Notes: generated by a model from the letters alone, not told the origin. Positions 24,973 through 33,864 are shown, counted from the stretch's first letter. The stretch is DNA of 64,000 nt from Amarobacter sp035326025 (GCA_035326025.1 DAOKYT010000007.1:4239-68238); one strand, 5' to 3'. Translations and numbers: made by a program.

Positions 24973-27141
24973 CTACGTGCGCCCGGGCGAAACGGGCGTT
25001 TCGCCGCGCGCCAGGGCCGCGATTTCGTCGGAGGTAGGCTCCGGGTACTGCAGGCGCGGGTGGTAGATGGCGCGAAGGGTGGCCTTGAAGCTCGCGGCGA
25101 CCGCCTGGAGCTCGCGCATGGTGATGTCGCACTCATCGAACTGGCCCTCGGAGAGCCGCTCGGCGAAGACGCCATCGATGAGCTGGTCCATGGTCGGGGC
25201 GCCTTCATCGCGCCGGGCGCGGACGATGGCCTCGCAGGAATCGGCGAGCATCACGATGGCCGCCTCCTTCGTCTGGGGCCGCGGGCCCTCGTAGCGGAAA
25301 GCGGCGGCATCGATCGAGGCGCCCTCCTGGGCGGCGCGCCGGTAGAAGTACGTGACCAGCCGGGTGCCGTGGTGCTGGGGAATGAAATCACGGACAACCG
25401 GGGGCAGGCGGTAGCGTTTCGCGAGCTCGATCCCGTTGGTGACGTGGGCCCGGATCACCGCGGCGCTCTCGTGCGGGGGCATGCCCTCGTGGGGGCTGGG
25501 CGAGCCATCGAGCATGTTCTCGATGTAGTAGCCCGGCATCATGAGCTTGCCGATGTCGTGGTAGTAGGCCCCAACGCGCACGACGAGGGCATCGGCGCCC
25601 ACCTGGGCCGCCGCGCGCTCGGCGAGGGCGCCCACCAGCATGCTGTGATGGTAGGTGCCGGGGGCCTCGTCCTGCAGGCGGCGGAGGAGCGGGTGTTCGG
25701 ACTGGGCAAGCTCGAGCAGCTGGAGGCGCGTCGTCACGCCGAAGACCATCGAGAGCATGATGAAGACACCGATCGCCAGGAGGGCCGCCCCCGCCCCGTG
25801 GAGCCCCGCGGCGAGGCCGATCCACGCGAGCTCGACGTTGGCGCGCTGCGCCCCAATGAGCCAGAACACGACCATGACCGCCCCGGTTGCCACGGCGACA
25901 GCCACCGCGGAGAGGGCATACCGGCTCAGGCGATCGGCCCGGTGGAGGACCGCGGCGCCGGCCAGGCCACCCGCCGCGTACGCCATGCCAAGTTCGAGCG
26001 ATTGCAACGAACCCACATAGGACGTCCCGGCGATCTCGGGCGCGGTACCCCCCACGAAGGCCGCGAAAAGCCCGGCCGCCACCGCCACCAGCGCGGCGAA
26101 GGAGAGGTCGGCGAACGAGGCAGCGATCATGGCTGACGCGGCCACCGGCAGGGCGAACGCGTAGAAGTGGTTCCCGGGATCGGGCATCAGGAGCGGCAGC
26201 ATGACGCGCGCGCCCAGGAGGACGGCCCCGATCCCCACGGTCACCACGGCCATCCGGCGCCGGGCCGGGGCCTCGAACGGCTGGAAGAGGTAGGCATAGG
26301 CCCCGAGCAGGACCCCGAACCCCACGGCCATGATGCTGCCCCCGGCCACGCCATGGAAGTCGATGCCATCGTCGATCACGCCGGAGGCATGAAGCGCTTC
26401 GATGTCCTGGGCGGTGATGGGCTGTCCCTCGGTCACGATCACCTGGCCCTTCGCGATGGTGCGGACGACCGGCTGGACCGCCGCGATGGCGGCCGCGCGC
26501 CGTGCCTCGGTCGCGGCCACGTCGACCTGGAAATTCGCCACCACAAAGGCGCGAAGCACCTCTTTGGCCGCCGTGAGTTCGGTGGTGGTGGTGGGCGTAT
26601 TGCCCGGCTGGGCGAGGTACTCGTCGATCGCGGCATCGAGCAGTTCCGGCTTGATCGGCGACGACATCAGCTCGGTGAGAGCGGCCACCACGCGTGCCTG
26701 GAAGGCATCGAACCCGGCGGAAATGAGCGCCTGCAGGGCGGACCGGCCCACGCTCGCGACCGGCTTGGGCGTGGAAAGGTTGGCGATCTGGTCGGCCTTC
26801 TGCTGGTCGGTCAGGTCGTTGCGGCTGATGATCGCCCGCACCTGGCTGAGGTAGCGGTCGAGCCACTGGGCCTGCTCGTCGCGGATGCTGGAGTCGACAG
26901 GGAGCGCCACCTCCTCCACGGCCGCGGCTGCTTCCTGCCTGGCCGCCTCGGTGAGCGCCGCGGACTCGAACTGGGCGTCGCGTGCCGCCTCGAAGGTCGC
27001 GGGGGCGATATCACCCTCGCGCAGCTCGCCATCGAACTGGACGAGCGGCACCACCATCAGCACGGCGACGACCGAAAGCACCACGGCGAAGGCCGCGGCG
27101 GTGACGCGAGACACGGTGGGGACGGGCTTGCGGCGGATCAT
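24973..27141 (-). CDS. 7TM-HD phosphohydrolase (PgpH-like, probable c-di-AMP phosphodiesterase)
   Basis: A 722-residue membrane enzyme. An N-terminal membrane helix is followed by an extracytoplasmic 7TMR-HDED-type domain (about 40-280), seven membrane helices (about 285-480) and a cytoplasmic HD domain with HHS, the HDIGK motif in AYYHDIGKLMMPGYY, and later HVTNG and PQHHGT metal ligands. In PgpH this architecture hydrolyses c-di-AMP to pApA. A c-di-AMP riboswitch elsewhere in the window fits. The start at 27141 places the first helix correctly. Confidence 0.88.
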   Translation of the reverse strand: MIRRKPVPTVSRVTAAAFAVVLSVVAVLMVVPLVQFDGELREGDIAPATFEAARDAQFESAALTEAARQEAAAAVEEVALPVDSSIRDEQAQWLDRYLSQVRAIISRNDLTDQQKADQIANLSTPKPVASVGRSALQALISAGFDAFQARVVAALTELMSSPIKPELLDAAIDEYLAQPGNTPTTTTELTAAKEVLRAFVVANFQVDVAATEARRAAAIAAVQPVVRTIAKGQVIVTEGQPITAQDIEALHASGVIDDGIDFHGVAGGSIMAVGFGVLLGAYAYLFQPFEAPARRRMAVVTVGIGAVLLGARVMLPLLMPDPGNHFYAFALPVAASAMIAASFADLSFAALVAVAAGLFAAFVGGTAPEIAGTSYVGSLQSLELGMAYAAGGLAGAAVLHRADRLSRYALSAVAVAVATGAVMVVFWLIGAQRANVELAWIGLAAGLHGAGAALLAIGVFIMLSMVFGVTTRLQLLELAQSEHPLLRRLQDEAPGTYHHSMLVGALAERAAAQVGADALVVRVGAYYHDIGKLMMPGYYIENMLDGSPSPHEGMPPHESAAVIRAHVTNGIELAKRYRLPPVVRDFIPQHHGTRLVTYFYRRAAQEGASIDAAAFRYEGPRPQTKEAAIVMLADSCEAIVRARRDEGAPTMDQLIDGVFAERLSEGQFDECDITMRELQAVAASFKATLRAIYHPRLQYPEPTSDEIAALARGETPVSPGRT

Positions 27142-27188
27142 GGCTGCAGCCGCAGGATACCAGAGCGAGCGTTCGCCGCCGGGAAGAC

Positions 27189-27902
27189 TCAGAAGACGGT
27201 GCCCTCGCCCAGCACCTCGTTCAGCGCCGTGAGGCGGTTGATCACCAGGAACCCGGACCGGTCGCGGACGGGCGTGTTGCGTTGCAGCAGCACCGCCCGC
27301 ATGCCGGCGTTGCGGGCCCCGGCGATGTCGGTCGCCGGGGAATCGCCGACGAAGATTGCCTCGTGCGGCTCGGCCCGGATGTCGGCGAGGGCCCGGCGGT
27401 AAGGCGCCGGGTTCGGCTTGGAGAGCCCCACATCGGCCGAGGAGACGAAGCTATCGATGTAACCGGCGAGGCCGAGTTCGTTGAGCTTCGGCCGGAAGAA
27501 GTGGCCAGGGAAGATTGCGTTGCTCACGACGGCCACGCGATACCCCCGGTACTTGAGCGAGCCCAGGAGCGCCCGGGCATCGTCGTAGACTTCCTGGTAG
27601 CGCGTTCCCTGGTCGAAGAAGAGCCGGGCGCAGGCCTCCACGTCGTTCGTGCCCGAAGGCCAGCCGAGCCAGGTGAATGCCTCGCCAATGACGCGTCCGA
27701 TAGTGGGGCAGGTCTCGGTCTCCCCCGGCACGGAGGGCGGAAGGACGGCCTGGAAGGCGCGCGCGAAATCGCCGCCGGCCACTTCCACCCCCAGGTGCTT
27801 GCGGGCGTACGCCTCCACGGCGGAGGCGGCAACGCCGATGGCCCCCGGGTCGTTGGTGACGAGCGTGCCGTCCCAATCGAAGAGCACGGCGCTGATGGTC
27901 AT
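27189..27902 (-). CDS. HAD-superfamily hydrolase
   Basis: A 237-residue phosphatase-like protein. Motif I is LFDWDGTLV (nucleophile Asp), motif II is AVVSNA, motif III Lys lies in GLSKPNP and motif IV in IFVGDSPATDIAGA. The cap is of the four-helix type. The substrate is a phosphate monoester such as a sugar phosphate or phosphoglycolate. The start lies directly after the stop of the GatB/YqeY gene (TGAGATG), so they are probably co-translated. Confidence 0.88.
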   Translation of the reverse strand: MTISAVLFDWDGTLVTNDPGAIGVAASAVEAYARKHLGVEVAGGDFARAFQAVLPPSVPGETETCPTIGRVIGEAFTWLGWPSGTNDVEACARLFFDQGTRYQEVYDDARALLGSLKYRGYRVAVVSNAIFPGHFFRPKLNELGLAGYIDSFVSSADVGLSKPNPAPYRRALADIRAEPHEAIFVGDSPATDIAGARNAGMRAVLLQRNTPVRDRSGFLVINRLTALNEVLGEGTVF

Positions 27903-27903
27903 C

Positions 27904-28353
27904 TCAGGCGCCCAGGTGCCTCCGCACGGCTTCGTTCAGCGCGCGGCCATCGGCCCGCCCGGCGAATTGCCTGGTAAGGACAGGCATGACCTTGCCGATA
28001 TCGCGTGGGCCGCTGGCGCCGGTCTCGGCGATGACCCTGACCACGGCTGCCTCAATCTCCTCGGGAGTCGCCTGCTCGGGGAGGTAGCCCTCGAGGATCT
28101 TCGCCTCGGCGCTCTCACGCTCCACGAGGTCCATGCGGTTGCCCTTCTGGAACTCGATGATGCTCTCGCGGCGCTGTTTTACCTGCTTCTGGATGACGGT
28201 GACGACGGCGTCATCATCGAGCGTCCTGCCCTGGTCGATCTCGGTGTTCTTGATCGCCGCGATGAGCATGCGCAGGGCCGACTTGCGGATCTCCTCGCGG
28301 TTGCGCATCGCATCGGCGAGGTCGGCCTGGATTCGTTCCTTGAGGGTTGCCAT
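27904..28353 (-). CDS. GatB/YqeY domain protein
   Basis: A 149-residue YqeY-family protein (MATLKERIQADLADAMR). The family shares the C-terminal tRNA-binding domain of GatB and is often next to rpsU, as here. Its role is unclear, perhaps in tRNA quality control. It is about 70 bases downstream of rpsU and coupled to the HAD gene. Confidence 0.9.
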   Translation of the reverse strand: MATLKERIQADLADAMRNREEIRKSALRMLIAAIKNTEIDQGRTLDDDAVVTVIQKQVKQRRESIIEFQKGNRMDLVERESAEAKILEGYLPEQATPEEIEAAVVRVIAETGASGPRDIGKVMPVLTRQFAGRADGRALNEAVRRHLGA

Positions 28354-28371
28354 GGCGAGCTCCCGGAATGC

Positions 28372-28401
28372 CGCGGGCCCGGCGTGGTGGCCGGGCCCGC
28401 G
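28372..28401 (-). other. 11-bp hairpin between rpsU and the YqeY gene
   Basis: Arms CGCGGGCCCGG and CCGGGCCCGCG enclose an eight-base loop. No T run follows on the minus strand, so it may be a partial attenuator or an mRNA stabilising end for rpsU. Confidence 0.5.
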
Positions 28402-28423
28402 AGGTTGTTCGGTGGATACCCGG

Positions 28424-28639
28424 CTAGCGCCTGCTGGCTGCGCGGGCTTCGCTGCGGAGCTGCTTCTTGCGGAGCTTCCGCAGGCGGGCGGCTTCCTTCT
28501 TCTTGCGCTTCACGCTCGGCTTTTCGTAGTGCTCCCGCCGCCGTGCTTCCGCCAGGATACCATCCTGCTGGACACGCTTGTTGAAGCGCTTGAGCGCGGC
28601 TTCGAAAGCCTCACCATCGCCGACGATGACTTCTGCCAA
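28424..28639 (-). CDS. rpsU: Small ribosomal subunit protein bS21
   Basis: A 71-residue basic protein of the 30S subunit with the S21 pattern AFEAALKRFNKRVQQDGIL followed by RRREHYEKPS and a Lys/Arg-rich tail. The start is TTG with GAGGTGAT about nine bases upstream. The classic rpsU-yqeY neighbourhood is kept. Confidence 0.95.
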   Translation of the reverse strand: MAEVIVGDGEAFEAALKRFNKRVQQDGILAEARRREHYEKPSVKRKKKEAARLRKLRKKQLRSEARAASRR

Positions 28640-28698
28640 GAGGAACTATCACCTCGCCTTCTTGCGAAACGGACTGCCCGGATCGGGCCGCAGAAGCT

Positions 28699-29205
28699 TC
28701 ACCATAACACGCGATGGCCCCGGGCGGAATCCGCGGTCCCATCGCCGGGGGCGCCCGCCTCGCGCATGCGCCGGTCCAGCCGCTCCAGGTGGTACTCCAC
28801 CCAGATGGCCGGGCGCTCGCTCCGGATGCCGGGCGCATCGTAGTTGAAGCGGTCCTGCCGGCGGCGGAGCGTCCGGGCGAGAGCTTCGTACCGGTCCCGC
28901 ACCCGCGCGATGGGGAGGCGATAGGCGTGCCAATCGCCACTCCGGGCGGCGGCCTGGCACAGGGCCGCATGCTCGGCATCCAGCCGATCCAGGCGTTCGC
29001 AATCCCGTTCGATCTCGCGCGCCAGGTTCAGCCATTCCGGGAGCATGCCGGCGTTCCGCAGGACGCGGAACCCGAGCCAGTTGGCGCCGGCCAGGTTTTC
29101 CCCGTCGCCAAGAGCGAGCGGCTTCCCGGACCCCGGCAGGTTATCGAAGAGGCCGGCCGCCATCCCTTCCTGGATCTGCGATTCGGCGGCTTTTTCGAAG
29201 GTCAC
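28699..29205 (-). CDS. DUF1992 (DnaJ-like subfamily C28) protein
   Basis: A 168-residue DUF1992 protein. It shows the signature Q-EGMAAGLFDNLPGSGKPLALGD followed by NWLGFRVLRNAGMLPEWL. Proteins with this domain occur alone in bacteria and fused to a J domain in eukaryotes; their function is unknown. I start at GTG 29205, where homology begins and GGAAG lies upstream; the longer open frame has no family match. Confidence 0.8.
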   Translation of the reverse strand: MTFEKAAESQIQEGMAAGLFDNLPGSGKPLALGDGENLAGANWLGFRVLRNAGMLPEWLNLAREIERDCERLDRLDAEHAALCQAAARSGDWHAYRLPIARVRDRYEALARTLRRRQDRFNYDAPGIRSERPAIWVEYHLERLDRRMREAGAPGDGTADSARGHRVLW

Positions 29206-29299
29206 GGTGGCATCTTCCGGGATCGGGAGCGGAGCTCCCGGCGAGAACGCGGGAGGCAGGCATTGCTGCCCGCCTCGAACGGCCCTCGTGAGAGAAAGC

Positions 29300-29602
29300 C
29301 TAGTCGGCCGAAGGGAGCACCTTCGGCTGAAGGAGCTCCATGGCCCGCCCATCGACATTGAGGGCGCAGGGGCCGGGCTTCACGACCAGGACCTCGATGC
29401 CGGTTTGCTCATCCTTGTACCGCTTCCCCAGCTGGACGGTTTCCATGCCATCGGTGTTGACGGTGACGGAGGGGTCCTCGGCGCCGCGCATCTGCATGGG
29501 TACGTCCCCACAGCGGAGTTCGCCGGCGCCGCCCTTGGTCACGATGAGTTCCGCCACGCCGCCGGGCACGACGTACCGCTTGCCAGTTTGTGCTGCTGCC
29601 AT
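29300..29602 (-). CDS. Conserved-looking 100-residue hypothetical protein
   Basis: A 100-residue beta-rich protein (RYVVPGGVAELIVTKGGAGEL at the start, LGKRYKDEQTGIEVLVVKPG later) with two lone cysteines. AGAGG lies about seven bases before the ATG at 29602. The pattern of short strands and turns suggests a compact beta fold. I do not recognise the family. It lies downstream of the respiratory operon and may be transcribed separately. Confidence 0.65.
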   Translation of the reverse strand: MAAAQTGKRYVVPGGVAELIVTKGGAGELRCGDVPMQMRGAEDPSVTVNTDGMETVQLGKRYKDEQTGIEVLVVKPGPCALNVDGRAMELLQPKVLPSAD

Positions 29603-29689
29603 CCCTAACCTCTTCTTGCTGAGCCCCGGCCCACCGCGGGGGCGGGGATTATGTGCAGGATCCTACGGATGCTCGCCGAGCCGGTCAAA

Positions 29690-29715
29690 CGGAAGGGACC
29701 CCGGGGCCCCTTCCG
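29690..29715 (-). terminator. Probable terminator of the cytochrome operon
   Basis: CGGAAGGGACCCC is followed directly by GGGGCCCCTTCCG, a 13-base stem with one mismatch. On the minus strand TTTGACC follows. It lies 24 bases after the last gene of the respiratory operon. Confidence 0.6.
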
Positions 29716-29738
29716 CGAGATTGTAGTGCGCCCCCGGG

Positions 29739-31325
29739 CTACTCGACCCAGACCCAGCCCTTCATCGCCGGGTGGTAGTCGCACGTAATCACGAACTTGC
29801 CCGGCTCGTTGAAGGTGATGGTGCGCTTATCGCCAGCCGCGGGGCCGATGTCCGGCTTATCGGCGACGCCGTTGATGGTGATGGTGTGGAGGCCCGCCAC
29901 GTTCTCGAACAGGATGCCGGTGCCCCTGGCGACTTTCACCGCACCAGCGTTCGATTCACTCCGCACGCCATCGGCTTCGATGATCCAGTCGAACTCGGGC
30001 ACGGTCTGGGTCGCGAAGATCGTCACATTCGTGGAAATCTCCGCCGGCTCCGCGGGTTCGGCGGCCGGCGTGGCGGTGCCGACACCGGGGAGCGTGTCGA
30101 ACACGCTCTGGGGGACGGCCCACTGCACGCAGGCGGTGCCGGGGTTCTTCTGATCGGGCGGGGCCGAACCCCACGAATCCTCCGGGATGTGCAGCGACGT
30201 GCCGATCGCAACGATGTCATCGGGCTTCAGGCCATTGGCCTCCGCGAGCATGCTGGCCGTCGTGCTCGAAAGCGTCTGGGCGACATCGTCGAGGCTCTGG
30301 CCCTGGACCACGTACCCATCGATCTTGGGCAGCTTCAGCTCGGTGACTTCCTCCGGGATCTCCGCGCCAGCCTCGAGCCCGCCGAGCGCGTCGCGGTTTT
30401 CCGCGACGAGGGCGGCCTCGCTGATGCCGTGGCGTTCCGCGATGGCCGCCACGGTATCGCCGGGCGTCACCAGGTAGATGGCGCCGGCGGGGAGGGCGAG
30501 CTTTTCGCCGGGGAAGAGCCCGGCCCGCGGCTGGCCATCGGCCGAGAGCAGTTCCATTGTGGCGACGCCGCGCTTCACCGTGAACTGGTAGTCGAGCTGG
30601 TTCAGGTCGGCGATGATGGTGGCGCCCACGAAGTGCGCTTCGGCGATCTTGGTGATGGTCTCGTTGTCCTTGTAGACCTTGTAGGTGTAGCCGTCGGGCA
30701 GGGCGCGGTTCGGGGGCATCTTCAGCGTGATGCCCTCCTCCAGTGTCCCTTCGACCGGCAGGTCGTTGAGTGCTGCGAGCGTGGAGGGCCCGATGCCGTG
30801 GGCGCGCGCGATAAGCGAAAGGGTATCGCCGCCAACCACCGCGGTGGTGTGGAGGTTCAGGTTGTGGGCGAAGTGCTCAGCCTCGGTCCAGCCGAAGTTC
30901 GTCGGGTTCCCGAAGGCATCCTCCTCGGTGGCCGGTGCCGTGATGAGGTTGACGAGGTGTTCGATCTGGATGGCGTTGAGGGAGCCACCGTTCTTATCGA
31001 GCCAGGCGGGCATGAGCGTGCCCGCGCGGCCGCACTGGAGCGTGCGGCGGACGAGGTCGCGGTTCTGCTTCAGGACGAGCGGGTCCTGGTCCTGGAAGTC
31101 GGCCCGGTTGAGCGCGGGGCCAACGCCGCCCTCGCCCTTGTTGCCATGGCAGGTGCGGCAGTTGTTCGCGAAGAGAAGGGCGCCGCGCTCGATCGACTGC
31201 TCTTCGGTCCATTCCTGCTGGTCGGGCGCCCGGATAGGGAGGTCGATGGCGGCATAGGCCGCGCAACCGCCCACGAAGATGAACATCAGCGCGACGATGA
31301 GGACGATTTGCTTCTGGGTATTCAA
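29739..31325 (-). CDS. Cytochrome c - LysM repeats - cupredoxin fusion protein
   Basis: A 528-residue exported electron carrier. A membrane or lipid anchor (VGGC with Cys21 fits a lipobox) is followed by a c-type haem domain (CRTCH, 56-60; Met ligand in TLMPAW). Four LysM-like repeats follow (about 160-205, 213-250, 280-325 and 335-380), then a C-terminal cupredoxin (about 430-528) with blue-copper-type ligands His in GLHTI and Cys, His and Met in CDYHPAMKG. TTG 31325 follows GGAGGATCG. It is the last gene of the cyt b/Rieske operon, so it probably takes electrons from that complex, possibly held to the cell wall by its LysM repeats. Confidence 0.85.
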   Translation of the reverse strand: MNTQKQIVLIVALMFIFVGGCAAYAAIDLPIRAPDQQEWTEEQSIERGALLFANNCRTCHGNKGEGGVGPALNRADFQDQDPLVLKQNRDLVRRTLQCGRAGTLMPAWLDKNGGSLNAIQIEHLVNLITAPATEEDAFGNPTNFGWTEAEHFAHNLNLHTTAVVGGDTLSLIARAHGIGPSTLAALNDLPVEGTLEEGITLKMPPNRALPDGYTYKVYKDNETITKIAEAHFVGATIIADLNQLDYQFTVKRGVATMELLSADGQPRAGLFPGEKLALPAGAIYLVTPGDTVAAIAERHGISEAALVAENRDALGGLEAGAEIPEEVTELKLPKIDGYVVQGQSLDDVAQTLSSTTASMLAEANGLKPDDIVAIGTSLHIPEDSWGSAPPDQKNPGTACVQWAVPQSVFDTLPGVGTATPAAEPAEPAEISTNVTIFATQTVPEFDWIIEADGVRSESNAGAVKVARGTGILFENVAGLHTITINGVADKPDIGPAAGDKRTITFNEPGKFVITCDYHPAMKGWVWVE

Positions 31326-31337
31326 TCGATCCTCCGC

Positions 31338-31949
31338 CTAGCCGTTGTAGGGAACCGCACGAAGCGGGTTGTTGGCGCCGCCGCTGGTGACAGCGCCGGT
31401 GTTGACGTCGATGGAACCGTTGCTATTGACGGTGAGGGCCATGGTGTCCATGGGCCGGGGGGCGGGGCCGAACACGCGAATGCCCGCGCGTGAGTAGGTG
31501 GAGCCGTGGCAGGGGCAACGGAACCAGCCGACGATACCGGGGAAGTTCACTTCGGCGCCGTTGAAGCCGGGGAGCCAGGGGACGCTGCAGCCCAGGTGCG
31601 GGCACTTCCAGTAGAGGGCCAGGAGACCGCCCGTGCCGCCCACGCCAAGGACATCGCCTTCCGGTCCATCCAGGTTCACGAGCCAGAACTTCCCTTCGCT
31701 GATGCGCACGGGTTCGGCGCCGGGAAGCGGCACCCGGTTCGCCGCGACGTTTACCGTGCCGCCGAAGCCTGTGGGCTTGCGGAGGTTGAAGAAGCCGAGG
31801 AAGCCGGCGGTCATCGCCCCAAGGGAGAGCGTCAGCCCGGCGAACACGCTCACGCGGAGGAAGGACCGGCGAGCGAGCTTGCGCGCTTCGGATTGGCGGG
31901 CTCGCTCGATGCGCCCCGGACGCGGCGCGGCGGATGATTCAGCTGCCAT
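31338..31949 (-). CDS. Rieske iron-sulfur protein of a cytochrome bc-type complex
   Basis: A 203-residue protein with a Tat-type anchor (RRSFLRVS then a hydrophobic segment) and the 2Fe-2S site CPHLGCSVPW plus CPCHGSTYS (two Cys, two His). It oxidises quinol at the Qo site and passes electrons to the c-type cytochrome. It follows the subunit IV-like gene by about nine bases and precedes the cytochrome fusion by twelve. Confidence 0.95.
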   Translation of the reverse strand: MAAESSAAPRPGRIERARQSEARKLARRSFLRVSVFAGLTLSLGAMTAGFLGFFNLRKPTGFGGTVNVAANRVPLPGAEPVRISEGKFWLVNLDGPEGDVLGVGGTGGLLALYWKCPHLGCSVPWLPGFNGAEVNFPGIVGWFRCPCHGSTYSRAGIRVFGPAPRPMDTMALTVNSNGSIDVNTGAVTSGGANNPLRAVPYNG

Positions 31950-31958
31950 TGTCGGTTT

Positions 31959-32843
31959 CTACTCCTGCCCCGGAATGCCTTCGCTAACTTTCAGCTCCCA
32001 CGGGAACACGAGCTCCTGGCCCTGCCCCCGGAATGCCGTGCCGGTCAGCGTCAGCACGCCGTAGGAAGCGACGAATCCACCGAAAAGCGCGAGGAGGGCA
32101 TCGCGGCGGCTGACCACCAGGCCCATGCGCCACATCGTGTAAATCATCAGGCTCGGCAGGCCCACGATGACGGCACTCGGGATCGCCTGCTCGACCAGCC
32201 AGCCGGGGAAGTCGAGGTGCTGGAACGTCGTCGGGCCGCCGGAACCCGTTCCATCCAGGATGCGCAGGTTGAACGGCAGATAGGTGATGTCCTTCGACCA
32301 CTCGGGCCAGGGCAGCTGCGACTGCATGGACCGGACGTTTTCGAGGAAGCGGAGGCTATCGCCACCGGAAAGCTGGAACCAGTCGTTCAGGAAAAAGGCG
32401 ATCTTGCCCGAGTCCCAGAGGATGAGGAGCCAGGTGCCCACGAAGCCGATGACCCCCGCGATGACGGTGATCTTGACGGCGCCCTCGGTGCCGAACCAGA
32501 CGCCCTGGCCATCGTTATCGCGGTCGAAGTACGGGAAGGCGCCGAGGAGGACGAGCCAGATGGTGGGGATGATGATGCCCGCCATGGCGGCGTTCATGTG
32601 GAGCAGGAGCTCCTGCAGGTTGAGCAGGTACCACGGCGCCTTCGAGGGGTTCGGCGTCACATCCGCGTTCGCCTGGTCGAGCAGCGGCGCGTTCATGACC
32701 ACCGAAAGGAAGAAGAGGGTGATCGTGAAGAGCATCGCGGCGATGAACTCGATGAAGACCAGGTCGGGCCAGACGAGCACTTCCTCGTCGCGGGCGCGTG
32801 CCTGCGGGCGGGCGACTGGTCGGGCGACTACTGCGGTTGCCAT
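31959..32843 (-). CDS. Cytochrome b subunit IV-like (PetD-type) protein, extended
   Basis: A 294-residue membrane protein with the C-terminal half of cytochrome b: a short segment ending PNPSKAPWYLL, which corresponds to the family PEWYF motif at the Qo site, then membrane helices. It is longer than plant-type subunit IV (about 160), with an extra soluble loop (about 150-200) and additional helices at the end. It lies about 30 bases after cytochrome b. Confidence 0.85.
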   Translation of the reverse strand: MATAVVARPVARPQARARDEEVLVWPDLVFIEFIAAMLFTITLFFLSVVMNAPLLDQANADVTPNPSKAPWYLLNLQELLLHMNAAMAGIIIPTIWLVLLGAFPYFDRDNDGQGVWFGTEGAVKITVIAGVIGFVGTWLLILWDSGKIAFFLNDWFQLSGGDSLRFLENVRSMQSQLPWPEWSKDITYLPFNLRILDGTGSGGPTTFQHLDFPGWLVEQAIPSAVIVGLPSLMIYTMWRMGLVVSRRDALLALFGGFVASYGVLTLTGTAFRGQGQELVFPWELKVSEGIPGQE

Positions 32844-32873
32844 GCTGCGTTCGTCCTGCGTGAAGTTCGTGGC

Positions 32874-33626
32874 CTAGAGCGGCCGGGCCAGGCCACCATC
32901 GCGGCGGATGCGCCAGAAGTGGACGGCCATGAAGATGGCGGCCAGCAGCGGCAGGCCGATGACGTGGAGCGTGTAGAAGCGGATGAGCGACTGTGGGCCG
33001 ACTTCGAACCCGCCGAGCATCCAGAATCGCGTCTTCGGGCCGAGGACCGGCGCCGAACCGGCGATGTTCGAACCCACCGTGATGGCCCAGAACGCCAGCT
33101 GGTCCCACGGGAGCAGGTAGCCGGTGAAGCTGAGGAGGAAGGTGAGCACCAGGAGGATGACGCCAACCACCCAGTTGAATTCGCGCGGGGGCTTGTATGC
33201 GCCCGTATAGAACACACGCATCATGTGGAGGAACACGAGGATGACCATCGCGTGGGCCATCCAGCGGTGCATGTTGCGCATCAACTGCCCGAACTGGACG
33301 GTGGTCGTGATGTTCTGCATGTCGAGGTACGCACGCTCGACGCTGGGCACGTAGTAGAACATCAGGAGAATGCCCGTGACGGTGAGGCCCAGGAACATGA
33401 AGAACGACAGGCCGCCCAGGCAGTAGGTGTGCGTGATCTTGACGTGCGTGCGATGGATGCGCGTCGGGTGGAGGTGGAGGAACACGTTGGTCGCAACGAT
33501 GAGCATCTGGTTGCGCGGCGTGTTCGGGTAGCCCGTGCGGAAGATCGACTTCCACACGTAATTGTGGAACATCTTGTCGTAAATCTTGTCCGCGAGTGAC
33601 GGTTTCGCCGGTGCTTCAACGGCCAT
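32874..33626 (-). CDS. Cytochrome b N-terminal subunit (b6-type)
   Basis: A 250-residue membrane protein with four main helices. Haem-ligand histidines sit in NMHRWMAHAMV followed by FLHMM, and in YTLHVIGLP followed by AVHFWRIRR. The family GYLLPWDQ and AFWAITVGSN Qo motif is intact. The length is that of the split b6-type rather than full cytochrome b. The ribosome site GAGG overlaps the stop codon of the 47-residue gene upstream. Confidence 0.95.
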   Translation of the reverse strand: MAVEAPAKPSLADKIYDKMFHNYVWKSIFRTGYPNTPRNQMLIVATNVFLHLHPTRIHRTHVKITHTYCLGGLSFFMFLGLTVTGILLMFYYVPSVERAYLDMQNITTTVQFGQLMRNMHRWMAHAMVILVFLHMMRVFYTGAYKPPREFNWVVGVILLVLTFLLSFTGYLLPWDQLAFWAITVGSNIAGSAPVLGPKTRFWMLGGFEVGPQSLIRFYTLHVIGLPLLAAIFMAVHFWRIRRDGGLARPL

Positions 33627-33634
33627 GGTTCACA

Positions 33635-33778
33635 CTACCTCTGCCACCACTGGCCAAAGAGCACCAGCAGGGCCAGGGTCGCAACAATGGTGATTGAGAC
33701 AAAGACGAGTTCCAGTGTCTCGGCAAAGTCGTGCGGAAGATTAGCGAATTCCAACCGACCGGCCTCCCCCTCGTTCAT
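33635..33778 (-). CDS. 47-residue single-pass membrane protein heading the cytochrome operon
   Basis: ATG 33778 to TAG 33635 encodes MNEGEAGRLEFANLPHDFAE, a hydrophobic helix (about 23-41, ending ALLVLF) and GQWWQR. Its stop is eight bases before the cytochrome b ATG. It resembles in size and topology the small helper subunits of cytochrome b6f or CcoQ-type proteins, but I cannot assign a family. No strong ribosome site precedes it. It is transcribed from the promoter at 33836-33864. Confidence 0.7.
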   Translation of the reverse strand: MNEGEAGRLEFANLPHDFAETLELVFVSITIVATLALLVLFGQWWQR

Positions 33779-33835
33779 TCCCGTGGGCACGGTGCCCCGG
33801 GGCCAGCGGACTTTGTGAATCTCGTAGCAAGGCGT

Positions 33836-33864
33836 GTTATACCATCGGCCCTACCCGCGATCAA
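33836..33864 (-). promoter_or_regulatory. Promoter of the cytochrome operon
   Basis: On the minus strand TTGATC and TATAAC are separated by 17 bases, a good sigma-70-type pair. The implied leader to the 47-residue gene is about 50 bases. Confidence 0.6.

Noticed and set aside
29772..31493. An open frame of 573 codons on the plus strand
   Set aside because: It mirrors the cytochrome fusion gene, whose domains are clear on the minus strand.
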